Positions 43,311-51,280 of a DNA stretch of 64,000 bases are shown here, piece after piece (within the stretch, counting starts at the first letter, position 1; each line of letters begins with the position of its first letter). The stretch is from Xanthocytophaga agilis (GTDB lineage: Bacteria; Bacteroidota; Bacteroidia; Cytophagales; 172606-1): assembly GCF_030068605.1 (NCBI RefSeq), contig NZ_JASJOU010000018.1, positions 62,001 through 126,000 of the forward strand, in the 5' to 3' direction. The translations under genes were made by a program, and so were the position numbers. A model generated the notes under the pieces. It ran no database searches. It saw only the letters and a program-made list of their open reading frames with translations, and was not told the origin of the DNA.

Positions 43311-44114
43311 TCAGCTTATAGGATTGCAAATATCACATTGTAGTTTGAGGTATTTGGCAGGACTAAGGTTTATATAATAGTTGAAATCATTTATCAACTG
43401 GCTTTGGTCATAGTAACCACATTTGTCTATAATCTCAAACCAATCGTTCTTTGTTGCCTTTGTCGCAATACTTTGTATCATTTCAATCGCTTTTAGAAAA
43501 CGTTGGTATCGGGTTAGTTCTTTGGCTGAATACCCTAAATATTTTTTATGGTTTAGCTGAATAGAGCGTTCGCTCAGGTTTTCATTGTCAGCAACTTTTT
43601 TTATCGGGTTATAGGCAGAATGCTTTAGATGTACTAGCTTTTCAACTACTACATTTCTCTCTTTCAAGTAAGGTTTACAAAATGATAAAATATAATTAAC
43701 CTGATCTACTGGATCTTTGAATTGAGCCATTCCATCTCTAAGTATTGTAAAGCAGTTTTCTTCCAAAAGAGAGTCCGGATCCAAAGGTAAATTTTCGGCA
43801 ATAGTAGAAGATCCGAAAAAACGGTAAAATGCATCATCTTTAAAGTTGGCAACCAATAGTTGGGTACTGGGCAGAAGAGAATAGGTAAAGGCCTTTTTAA
43901 TCGGACCTAAAACAATGCATTTGTTAACCTGGATCTGTTCTTCTTCTGTGTAAAGAAAGGCACTGGCTCCAAAACTAAAAATCAGAATGGTTTGATAGGA
44001 AGGCAGAAGCGTTTTCGTTATAGAATGTTCAGATCTATTTTCCGCAAAATAGAAATGGGAGAAAACCTCACTAAACTCAGTAGAAACTGGTATTCTATAC
44101 TGCAAATACTCCAT
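43311..44114 (-). CDS. AraC-family transcriptional regulator with N-terminal DUF6597-like domain
   Basis: 267 residues. The N-terminal half (VFSHFYFAENRSEHSITKTL, QTILIFSFGASAFLY) is the beta-barrel sensor common in Bacteroidota AraC proteins. The C-terminal half has the two helix-turn-helix motifs: NPIKKVADNENLSERSIQLN, HKKYLGYSAKELTRYQRFLK, and CGYYDQSQLINDFNYYINLS followed by PAKYLK. The start lies 107 bp from the left end of the IS3 element, which reads in the same direction. No obvious target gene is adjacent. Confidence 0.85.
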   Translation of the reverse strand: MEYLQYRIPVSTEFSEVFSHFYFAENRSEHSITKTLLPSYQTILIFSFGASAFLYTEEEQIQVNKCIVLGPIKKAFTYSLLPSTQLLVANFKDDAFYRFFGSSTIAENLPLDPDSLLEENCFTILRDGMAQFKDPVDQVNYILSFCKPYLKERNVVVEKLVHLKHSAYNPIKKVADNENLSERSIQLNHKKYLGYSAKELTRYQRFLKAIEMIQSIATKATKNDWFEIIDKCGYYDQSQLINDFNYYINLSPAKYLKLQCDICNPIS

Positions 44115-44323
44115 AGTGCTCTCTCTATATTCTCTTTATTTTTTTAACTAAAATCTTCTCCTATTCACTTTAAGCTACTACTTTATAAAAAACATCATTT
44201 TCCTCATACTACCTTTGAGATGGTCCTAAAAACCGGGACACACGATTTGCCAGTAAATGAGATTAATTTGGTAAAGTTATTCAATTCTGCTGGACTTTTA
44301 TAGCCCAAAGCGGAATACCTCCT

Positions 44324-44403
44324 GTTTGGAAGCATAATAAAACAGACATTTGATTACAGATGATTCAATCTAAACACTAAAATTATCTCTATAAAAATGT
44401 ATA
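44324..44403 (+). repeat. 80-bp repeat, copy 2, in permuted order B-A, inserted in the transposase
   Basis: Segment B (44324-44348) followed by segment A (44349-44403), the reverse order of the copy at 37966-38045. Both segments match exactly over all 80 bases. GTTT occurs at both boundaries (44324-44327 and 44404-44407). Removing the 80 bp restores the conserved transposase end YYNRN-RRYSALGYKSPAEL, so it was inserted into the IS after the IS was in place. Confidence 0.9.
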
Positions 44404-44543
44404 GTTTCGATTATAATAAATTTCAACGTATTCAAAACATTCCGTCTTAGCATCTTCTGCTGATAAAAAAGTCCCATTTTCCACCAATTCTGCTTTAACC
44501 AGCTCGGCTATGATAGCGAGAGAAAAATGATTCGGCAATCTGA

Positions 44544-44580
44544 AACGTGAGTATCATCCAGCAACGTGAGTATCATCGGA
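44544..44580. repeat. 19-bp tandem duplication inside the transposase gene
   Basis: AACGTGAGTATCATCC and its neighbours are repeated with a 19-bp period (44544-44562, 44563-44580). It shifts the reading frame just before the conserved AESFFSR part. Confidence 0.85.
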
Positions 44581-45707
44581 TTCAGCATTATCGTATACTT
44601 GATCAGCTCTAGACATACTTTGATTGCATTTCCATTTTTTGATCAACGCTCTCAGCTTTTTGGAGACATATTGACCACCTCGATCTGAATGCAGGATTAA
44701 TCCAGGTGTTGGTTTCCTGGTCTGTAATCCATTTTGTAAAGCTTCAATAACTAATTCTTCCTCCATGGTTTTACCTACTTGCCAGCCCACTACATAGCGA
44801 GAAAACAAATCAATCCAAGTAGTCAAATAAGCAAATCCGCCATTCGCTAAAGGCAAGTATGTGATGTCTGATACCAGCCCATGCGGTAGTCATTAATCTG
44901 GTTTAGTTTCTCTGCTCTCGCTTGCTCCAAAAGCAAGTTTGGTGAATTCCGTTTTCCATGTTTGGATTGAGTGGTTTTAGGTACAAAGCTTTTTGGCTGA
45001 ATGGCCTGTAACTCTTTCTCTTTCAATATTTTTCGGATCTGATGTCTACCTATTATTCTACCTTGAGCTACCAATTCTGCTTGTAAACGACGAGTTCCAT
45101 AGCGTCTTTTATGTTCCCAAAACAAAGCTTCAATCTGTTGATTCAGTTCCTGTTTTTGTTCTGAAACCGAATAAGTTTCTCCTTTCAGATACCGGTAAAA
45201 TCCACTACGACTTACTTTCAAAACCTGGCACAAACGTTCTAGCACCCTAGTCTGAATTCAAACTCTTTACTCCATAATTCTACCCATTCATATTTTTCTT
45301 TTAGGGAGATTTGGAAAAAATAGCCACTACTTTTTAACCTGCTACGTGAATGAAGCGTATCTGCTTCATGGCATCGGCTCTAAGATATCTCGCTCTGTTT
45401 CTACCTCTCGTAGTTGCTCTTGCAACTGTTCCACTTTTTGCAAAAGCTCGCCAACTGAAACTGTTTTTTCTCTATATTGGAGGAGTTTGATTGAGCAAAC
45501 TGTTCATTCTTCCAGCGATAAATCACCGAAACAGATACGCTTCGTTTTCACTAATGCCTAGTTGTTGGCTAATTTTGCAAGCACTTTGTCCATTGAGAAA
45601 CATCTTTGAAGCCCATATGCGAACGGATGAGATTTACTTCGCTTTTGAAACCGGCACTATATCATGCCGATGGCGTGACAAGTTTTGTGTCCCAATTTTT
45701 AGGACCA

Positions 45708-45939
45708 CCTCCTTTTTACTAAATCAATAGTTATTTCAGTTGTAGCCTTACCTATTTTCTTTTTAAAAGTTAGGCTTTTATACTTCCCAAACCAGTCGAA
45801 GTATAATTCCATATCCTGCTTCACCTCATTAAGATCAATATTAAGATTTAGCAATTTTCCATCCTAACTCAATACTTTCCAGTTAACCGGAAAGGAGCAA
45901 CTGCATTACATTTTCTTTTTCATCCTGAAGTTTTGACAT
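45708..45939 (-). pseudogene. 5' remnant of a gene cut by the IS3 element
   Basis: From the ATG at 45939 the minus strand reads MSKLQDEKENVMQLLLSG, an early stop, then (after frame changes) SIELGWKIAKS, LNIDLNEVKQDMELYFDWFG, KYKSLTFKKKIGKATTEITI DLVKK up to the IS end. The opening ENVxQLLxSGxxxxIxLGxxIAxSL is the same plan as the start of the leucine-rich-repeat protein at 61736 (EENLYRLVYSGQPETVALGL). So it is probably the start of a paralogous gene. Nothing matching lies on the other side of the IS. Confidence 0.5.
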
Positions 45940-46035
45940 AGCTATTTACTCAACTTTTACTATTACTTCAATATAGATGAAACTGTAACAACTTTCCTAT
46001 GAATACACTAACAAAAGTAAGCAGTAATGTACCAC

Positions 46036-46443
46036 TTAAGCTTTTTGTAAAGCTTCAGAAACGGCATAACTATCTTCCAACAGCCGATACCAAACTATGT
46101 GACGATCTTTTATAGATAGCCGAATACAAAATAAGGAATTAACTATTTGATCCGTTGCAAGCATTCGGGTTGAAAACTCACCTGTAATAACAGCCTGATT
46201 ATTTTCTACCAATAGTAAATCCATCTGTACTGTAAGAGGCTCAGTCTGAGACCACAGAAGTTCATAGAAATTTTTCACATCCTGTTGGCTATGTCTTCTT
46301 CCTGTCCAGTGAGCCAGGGTTTCATTACCTGGTATGTACCAGTCTACTTTTTCTGCAAAAAGAAGGGTTAAGTTATCCAGATCTCTATTGGTTAGATGTG
46401 TCAGGAAATCCTGTACTAGCTGTTGGGTATTTTCAGTTGGCAT
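46036..46443 (-). CDS. SnoaL/NTF2-like protein
   Basis: 135 residues with the cone-shaped NTF2 fold pattern: VQDFLTHLTNRDLDNLTLLF at the start, AEKVDWYIPGNETLAHWTGR, then strands LTVQMDLLLVENNQAVITGE and FCIRLSIKDRHIVWYRLLED. The family includes ketosteroid isomerases, polyketide cyclases, dehydratases and proteins with no catalytic role. No catalytic residues can be assigned here. Single gene; the TetR pseudogene lies upstream and may once have controlled it. Confidence 0.8.
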   Translation of the reverse strand: MPTENTQQLVQDFLTHLTNRDLDNLTLLFAEKVDWYIPGNETLAHWTGRRHSQQDVKNFYELLWSQTEPLTVQMDLLLVENNQAVITGEFSTRMLATDQIVNSLFCIRLSIKDRHIVWYRLLEDSYAVSEALQKA

Positions 46444-46580
46444 ATGAAGTTTGATTATCTGTGTTAGTCTATAACAAAGCTAGATAATCTCTGCTGGAGA
46501 ATATTGATATTTTACGACAAAAAAGTGCAGCGTCCTTTACATAACCTAAGTTTCTTTAGTGTGCAGTCTGACAGACAATC

Positions 46581-47008
46581 TCAGCGTTTTTGAAGTACAG
46601 TGGAAAGATTTTTCAGGATATTTTTATTCTTCCCTTTTTCAATAAGTTCGGTTAACGGGTCAATAATACCTAACTATTGTTCTTTGCTTTCTTTCAGCAG
46701 TATAGGTGAGAAACCATATTGTTCGAGGAAGCTGAAATAATCTGGGTTGGAGACAAAAAATATAACAAGGTTTCTCATCATCCCTATGATCGTTTCCTTT
46801 AAAGGGTGGCTCAGACTGAAAGTTTTTAAAAACTACCACCTCAGATTCTCGTACAATCTTCTGGTACAATTCGTTAATAATTGTCTCCTTGCTGTCAAAG
46901 TAGATATACGCCGTCCCGATAGCTAACCCTGCCTCTTTTGCTAACTTCTTCATATTGAGATGATATAACCCTTCCCGGTTCACCAGTAAGTTGTATAAGT
47001 TTCCATCA
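46581..47008 (-). pseudogene. TetR-family regulator, frameshifted
   Basis: The TetR helix-turn-helix is intact: LVNREGLYHLNMKKLAKEAG, LAIGTAYIYFDSKETIINEL. It then runs YQKIVRESEVVVFKNFQ to about 46800. There the frame slips and continues ETIIGMMRNLVIFFVSNPDY, FSFLEQYGFSPILLKESKEQ, a stop at about 46670, and a further piece in another frame, GIIDPLTELIEKGKNKNILK with a stop at 46581-46583. The original start is also missing: the open frame begins right after a stop at about 47010. At least two frameshifts make it inactive. A TetR-type operator survives upstream. Confidence 0.75.
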
Positions 47009-47128
47009 TTTTAGAAGGGTACTTCCTGAAAATTCTAGCCAATATCGCTTAAATTAATTTACAATAGATCTCTTCAGCAAAAAGTCTGTTATACATATAT
47101 AGAAATAAAAATACGATAAAAACGGCAC

Positions 47129-47148
47129 ATGAATGAAAATTCATTCAT
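47129..47148. promoter_or_regulatory. TetR-type operator upstream of the TetR pseudogene
   Basis: ATGAATGAA-AA-TTCATTCAT, perfect 9-bp arms. The TGAATGA...TCATTCA form is a frequent operator of AcrR/FadR-like TetR proteins. It lies about 120 bp before the disrupted regulator. The rest of 47009-47262 has no gene. Confidence 0.6.
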
Positions 47149-47262
47149 TTATATACACAAAGCTTCTCGGTTATGAACTGTGTAGTTAAGCAATAATCTT
47201 TTCTATCTTACATAAAACAAAAGACCTGGACAGTTAATACAACCAAGTCTTTTGCTTTAAGA

Positions 47263-47652
47263 CTATTTCACAACAGTAGCTTCCAATTCGATTTTCAGGG
47301 TTTCGAAAAGGCTTTTCACTTCAAGCAGAGTGGTAGCTTGTTGTATACTGTGTTTTGCAACCCAGTCCTGAAATACATCAAAACAGGTAAATAACTCTGC
47401 TGATGAAGTAGTGAAGACATTCAACCGCACAATATTCTGGCATTCGTATCCTGCTTCATGAATCACTTGTTCCAGATTCCGGATGGCCAAAAGTAATTGC
47501 GTTTTCATATCATCTGTACTGGATCGTCCATCGGCATGTACTGCAGCCTGTCCTGAACAATAAAGTATACCTTCTGTTTGTTTTACTTCAACAGCCTGCA
47601 CGTAACTACGTTGATCCTGCCATTGCCAGGGATTAATTGCTCGTTTTTCCAT
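47263..47652 (-). CDS. RidA-family (YjgF/YER057c/UK114) protein
   Basis: 129 residues with the RidA trimer fold: ILYCSGQAAVHADGRSSTDD, MKTQLLLAIRNLEQVIHEAG, then IVRLNVFTTS and TLLEVKSLFETLKIELEATV. RidA proteins hydrolyse reactive enamine/imine intermediates from PLP enzymes; the catalytic Arg of the archetype (R105) is not obvious here (SLFETLKIELEA), so this is likely one of the Rid subfamilies with another role. It follows the Crp-type regulator on the same strand by 127 bp. That association is common in Bacteroidota. Confidence 0.85.
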   Translation of the reverse strand: MEKRAINPWQWQDQRSYVQAVEVKQTEGILYCSGQAAVHADGRSSTDDMKTQLLLAIRNLEQVIHEAGYECQNIVRLNVFTTSSAELFTCFDVFQDWVAKHSIQQATTLLEVKSLFETLKIELEATVVK

Positions 47653-47779
47653 TTGTCCATGTGTTAGTTTATGCCATTACAGGCACAACAGTGAATAAAA
47701 ATATACACGACAAAGGTCTGCAGACTACAGAATTTCTTTGTGTGACAAACATCACAACTTCACATTTACAAAAAGCAGC

Positions 47780-48343
47780 CTATGAGGATAGCCGACTCAA
47801 GGTTTCGCGCGAAACACCCAGATAGGAAGCGATCAACGTTTTAGGTACTCTCTGCAATAGAGCAGGATAACGTCTGAGGAGCTGCTCATACCGCTCAGTG
47901 GCATTAGAAGTTAAAAAAGATAGAATACGTTGTTGTGAGGAAATATGTCCTGAATTAGCTTTGGAAAGAAAGAAATGTTCCATCTTCTGAAGACCTGCAC
48001 ATAGTTTCTGATAGTTTTCCAATGAAAGACAGAGTACATGAGTAGGTTCAAGGCATTGTAATGAAAAAGTTGCTTTGGTCTGGGTATGATAAGCCAGAAA
48101 ATCGGTTTCCCACCAGTCTTCCATAGCAAATGAAACAATATGGTGCTTTCCAGCTTCGTCGTTGTATCCCAGCATTAAAAGTCCTGAAAGCACAAAATAG
48201 GCATACCTGACATTTTCTCCTTGCTCAATCAAAAACTCGCGTTTTTTATAGTTTTTCTCTATAAAGTGAGAAGACACAAATGCAAATTCCTCATCTGTCA
48301 GAGGTATTATCTTGTCTATATGTGCTCTTAGTTTTTCCTTCAT
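47780..48343 (-). CDS. Crp/Fnr-family transcriptional regulator
   Basis: About 187 residues from the ATG at 48343 (MKEKLRAHIDKIIPLTDEEF). The upstream extension to 48394 is hydrophobic and unlikely. The beta-roll contains FLIEQGENVRYAYFVLSGLL and VSFAMEDWWETDFLAYHTQT. The C-terminal helix-turn-helix is VPKTLIASYLGVSRETLSRL, ending two residues later. Same architecture as the regulator at 39691. It probably controls the downstream RidA gene. Confidence 0.9.
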   Translation of the reverse strand: MKEKLRAHIDKIIPLTDEEFAFVSSHFIEKNYKKREFLIEQGENVRYAYFVLSGLLMLGYNDEAGKHHIVSFAMEDWWETDFLAYHTQTKATFSLQCLEPTHVLCLSLENYQKLCAGLQKMEHFFLSKANSGHISSQQRILSFLTSNATERYEQLLRRYPALLQRVPKTLIASYLGVSRETLSRLSS

Positions 48344-48454
48344 GCAACTAACAAATATGGAAATGGTATTGAGCAAAAGTAACATATAGTTCACTACTAT
48401 TTTTAAATTCGATTACAAGTGTTTTCTTTATACCAGAATTAGCTTATTTTCTCT

Positions 48455-49402
48455 ATGCGTAAACTTTTTGTTTTTCTATTTTTGATTCAGTCAGCGGTTG
48501 TACTCTCTATCTCTGTAACCGCTCAACAAATAGGTTCCGACAGTGTGTCAATGATCCAGAAACGCTATGGCTTAGATCCGACAACTCCACTTACGCAACG
48601 GGTACGAAAAACCTCCGATAGCGTATTGGAAAAATTCAAAGAGGCAGGGATGAACCCAAGCGAACACAAAGTCACTCCAGAAGAGGAAAAAATCATAGCC
48701 GAAGCGTTTGCCACTTTGCCACCTTTGCATCAACGTGTACTCAAGGAACACTTACGCAGTATCAACTTTCTGGACAATATGCCCAATACTGCACTGACTT
48801 CCACTATAAATTTTGAGGACAAGTTTACCCTGTATGATATTACGATTCGGGCTGCTATTCTCAAACAAACGATCTCAGAATGGTTAACAACTAAAGAACT
48901 TACCTGTTATGATAGTACTCATTCTCAAACCAAAGTTTTTCTGATAGCAGGAGAATTAAATGCACTGGTGTATGTACTATTGCATGAAACTACCCATGTT
49001 GTAGATGGATCGCTAAAATTAATTGCAGAACCACCTTCTTCTGTTGCCAATTCCTTTTCAGCAGCTTTCACAAAAGGGATCTGGACAGCAAGAACCAAAC
49101 TGGCAAGTTCCTATCAGGACTCATTATTGCTAGCTAATCGGTTTCAATCAGGTAAAGCTGTGCCTGTCAGTTATGCACGAAAACTATATCAGTCACTGGC
49201 CAAAACACCTCTACTTTCGCTGTATAGTACCAGTAGCACACATGAAGATCTGGCTGAGTATCTAACAGTATATCACCTGACACATAAGTTAAAACAACCC
49301 TTTAAAATTGTTGTAGAGAATAAACAAAAGTTTGTTTATGAACCTTTTAATTCAAAGTTGGTAAAAAGCCGTACGAAGCTATTGGAGTACTTTTATATAT
49401 AA
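48455..49402 (+). CDS. Secreted HExxH-motif protein, putative zinc metallopeptidase
   Basis: 315 residues with a clear signal peptide (MRKLFVFLFLIQSAVVLSIS, cleavage near TAQQ). The motif ALVYVLLHETTHVVDG places HExxH at His177-Glu178-His181. A downstream acidic helix, STSSTHEDLAEYLTVYHLTH, with Glu264 or Glu268, could give the third zinc ligand, as in gluzincins. The start of the mature chain (MIQKRYGLDPTTPLTQRVRK) and the FATLPPLHQRVLKEHLRSIN region recall proteins annotated as hypothetical in this order. I infer a periplasmic or outer-surface peptidase; no known family was recognised. Confidence 0.6.
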   Translation: MRKLFVFLFLIQSAVVLSISVTAQQIGSDSVSMIQKRYGLDPTTPLTQRVRKTSDSVLEKFKEAGMNPSEHKVTPEEEKIIAEAFATLPPLHQRVLKEHLRSINFLDNMPNTALTSTINFEDKFTLYDITIRAAILKQTISEWLTTKELTCYDSTHSQTKVFLIAGELNALVYVLLHETTHVVDGSLKLIAEPPSSVANSFSAAFTKGIWTARTKLASSYQDSLLLANRFQSGKAVPVSYARKLYQSLAKTPLLSLYSTSSTHEDLAEYLTVYHLTHKLKQPFKIVVENKQKFVYEPFNSKLVKSRTKLLEYFYI

Positions 49403-49436
49403 AATGACTCTACACCATCCTAACCCAATAAGAAAC

Positions 49437-49476
49437 GCCCTCTCTTCATTATTGAAAAAAATAATGAAGAGAGGGC
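49437..49476. terminator. Strong bidirectional terminator
   Basis: A perfect 17-bp stem (49437-49453 with 49460-49476, GCCCTCTCTTCATTATT and complement) around a GAAAAA loop, placed between two convergent genes 35 bp after the stop of the first and 30 bp after the stop of the second. Confidence 0.9.
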
Positions 49477-49505
49477 AAACTTTTAAATGAAAATTGTCAT
49501 TCGTT

Positions 49506-50063
49506 CTATTGAGCGGTATATGTCACTTCATTGGTAACATAGGTCAACTTTCCATTTACATACCCATCAGTTGCTTTGAATTTTAAACGCAACGTTGTAT
49601 CGTTCAACTCCACGATTTCAGCCTCGCTCCCTAACAGAAAACCAAGCATTGCATTTTTATTATCCGTAGTCGGAACTGGCAGTCCGCTCAGCAATAACTT
49701 TTTATTATCGTGACTCAACTCCCATTTTAGATTGTTCACCTGACTAACTGACTTCGTGCATACTTTTGCACCTTCAGAGTAATTGGCATTTTGATCACTA
49801 CTCAATATCAAAATATTATCGTCCATACATAGGCCATCTATCCCCCGCTTGTACCCATTGGTATTCAGGCCGGTTACCTTCCAGGATTTACGACTGCCAC
49901 CTGTCAGTGATTGTACAGCAATAGAAATGTGTAACTTAGGGTCTAACTTGAGGTTGGAATTGGTTACTTTAGGCTGTGCAGAAACCTGTTTCGAAACCTG
50001 GGCCTGTGTAACATATGAAAATAGCCCCAGCAGGCAGACTGTAAAAATGGATCTGATAAGCAT
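49506..50063 (-). CDS. Secreted hypothetical protein, lipocalin-like
   Basis: 185 residues with a signal peptide (MLIRSIFTVCLLGLFSYVTQ, cleavage after AQA/AQ). The body has LTGGSRKSWKVTG, GLCMDDNILILSSDQNANYS, LKWELSHDNKKLLLSG and ending strands TTLRLKFKATDGYV. The W near the start, the C-C pair (GLCMDD and AKVCTKS) and DDNILI are features of Bacteroidota lipocalin-like domains (lipocalin_5 type). It follows the YD-repeat-like lipoprotein gene by 66 bp on the same strand, and both probably form an operon. The function is unknown. Confidence 0.65.
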   Translation of the reverse strand: MLIRSIFTVCLLGLFSYVTQAQVSKQVSAQPKVTNSNLKLDPKLHISIAVQSLTGGSRKSWKVTGLNTNGYKRGIDGLCMDDNILILSSDQNANYSEGAKVCTKSVSQVNNLKWELSHDNKKLLLSGLPVPTTDNKNAMLGFLLGSEAEIVELNDTTLRLKFKATDGYVNGKLTYVTNEVTYTAQ

Positions 50064-50129
50064 AATAAAAGAAGAGTGATAAAAAAAGTGGTTTCCAGAA
50101 TAAGAACACTCTGGAAACCATTCATAGAA

Positions 50130-51008
50130 TTATTGATAGAAGTAAGTAAAGGCATAAGGGCCTGGGTAGTAAGCAGAATTGGTATTAGTTGCTAACAGTT
50201 GCGCTGCAAACCCCCAGCCACTGTCATAACTATAGTTTACACTTACATTAGAAGCAAGCCCTGTGAGATCTGTAAAAGTATAGGTAGTTACATTATTGGT
50301 ATAAGACAACCATTGACCAGGAGTACGAGCAAGATCATACGCAACAGTTTCCATCCACCAGAAAGCAATGTTTGATTTAGCTGTAACCCATGGGCTTAGG
50401 TGTGAATCATACCTAGTTGCCTGAATAGTAAAATTACCATAGACGGGAGATCCGGTTCGAGTTACAGTATTCAGATTCCCGTTTGACAAATAGGTAAAGG
50501 CATACTGGTTGTTAGCACCTGCAATATTGTACTGAAAGTGATCAATCCGATTGGAAGCATCATAGAAGAACGACTGGCTAAACTGGAAAAAACCATTCAG
50601 GCTACAACTGGCTCCGGTAATTTTCCCATCGGTGCTTGTTGACACATTGATTACTGTACCATCATCTCCTGTTACTGTGGTTAGACGCAGATTGCTATCA
50701 TAGGCAAATCCCCAGCGGGTAGTTGTAATTCCACGTGATGGTGCTTTGAGTGCATCACTGATAACAGCCATATTCGGTACTTTACTGCCACTACGGTAAT
50801 AAAAGTTGATTGTTTTCCCTGAACCCAGCGAAATACTGGAAATATAGCCAAGCTGAATAGAAGGAATACTAATGCCTGCTCTTGCACTTTTGTCTGTAGA
50901 GCCATCTTGTGGAACAATATCATTTTCTTTTTGGCAAGAACTCACAAGAGTAATTAGCACCAGTAAAACAAAAAGAAGTGGGTTTGTGTGATTTTGATAG
51001 ATTTTCAT
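50130..51008 (-). CDS. Secreted lipoprotein of DUF4595-like, strand-repeat type
   Basis: About 292 residues from the ATG at 51008 (MKIYQNHTNPLLFVLLVLIT), with a lipobox ending VSSCQKEN. The mature chain shows repeating two-strand units: GFAYDSNLRLTTVTGDDGTV, SFFYDASNRIDHFQYNIAGA, AFTYLSNGNLNTVTRTGSPV, VNYSYDSGWGFAAQLL. These look like YD/RHS-like or DUF4595 repeats of Bacteroidota surface lipoproteins. The upstream ATG at 51068 adds 20 residues and is less likely. The function is unknown; operon with the next gene is likely. Confidence 0.65.
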   Translation of the reverse strand: MKIYQNHTNPLLFVLLVLITLVSSCQKENDIVPQDGSTDKSARAGISIPSIQLGYISSISLGSGKTINFYYRSGSKVPNMAVISDALKAPSRGITTTRWGFAYDSNLRLTTVTGDDGTVINVSTSTDGKITGASCSLNGFFQFSQSFFYDASNRIDHFQYNIAGANNQYAFTYLSNGNLNTVTRTGSPVYGNFTIQATRYDSHLSPWVTAKSNIAFWWMETVAYDLARTPGQWLSYTNNVTTYTFTDLTGLASNVSVNYSYDSGWGFAAQLLATNTNSAYYPGPYAFTYFYQ

Positions 51009-51220
51009 AAAAAATTGAGTTGAGGTTTGTAAAAGAGATTGATTTACGTAGTCCTCATGCCTGAACAAAACAAAACTTTTCAGTTACTCTCTCAGAATAA
51101 AAGTAAAGTACCGAGTAGCTATTTTGCTGAGATTGTGACAAAGGTAAAGACACCAGCTACATGTGATCAAGACATAAACATGTGCATTTGAGTAGGTGAT
51201 TAAGAGAGGATACCAGCACA

Positions 51221-51252
51221 AAAAAATAAAACCCGCCTTTGTAGAGCGGGTT
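51221..51252 (-). terminator. Terminator of the LuxR-type regulator
   Basis: AACCCGC (51230-51236) and GCGGGTT (51246-51252). On the minus strand the stem is followed by TTATTTTTTT. It sits 30 bp after the regulator stop. Confidence 0.85.
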
Positions 51253-51280
51253 CTGTCAGACAACAAAGAATAAGTCTGTT

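Larger units (their letters stand above)
44250..45660 (-). pseudogene. IS3-family transposase (orfA and orfB), multiply disrupted
   Basis: orfA (about 45660-45260) survives as pieces: YRWKNEQFAQSNSSN, then, frame-shifted, ELLQKVEQLQEQLREVETER and DI. A foreign segment of about 46 bp (about 45334-45380) containing the palindrome ATGAAGC-GTATCT-GCTTCAT breaks it. orfB starts MLERLCQVLKVSRSGFYRYL (45245) with the HTH_21 and rve domains: RRYGTRRLQAEL, then a frame change near 44870, ITYLPLANGGFAYLTTWIDL (first Asp), LILHSDRGGQYVSK (second Asp) and MSRADQVYDNA. A 19-bp duplication near 44544-44580 interrupts the region before AESFFSR. The end (ELVENGTFLSAEDAKTECFE, YVEIYYNRN) is split from RRYSALGYKSPAEL by an 80-bp insertion. 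Confidence 0.85.
44221..45707 (-). mobile_element. Decayed IS3-family insertion sequence
   Basis: Terminal inverted repeats TGGTCCTAAAAACCGGGACA (44221 onward) and, on the other strand, TGGTCCTAAAAATTGGGACA (ending at 45707) enclose 1487 bp. Both ends show the TG...CA of the IS3 family. The transposase reads on the minus strand in the two-frame orfA/orfB plan. No matching target-site duplication is visible (GAGA on the left, CCTC on the right), so one flank has probably been rearranged. The copy has at least four disruptions, see the separate entries. It cannot encode its own transposase. Confidence 0.88.

Noticed and set aside
44324-44407. Integron attC-type cassette as the explanation of the 80-bp insertion
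   Set aside because: The GTTT joint does not fit the GTTRRRY core, no folded attC-like R/L boxes are seen and no integron integrase is in the window. A circle or tandem-copy model is kept, the integron name is not.
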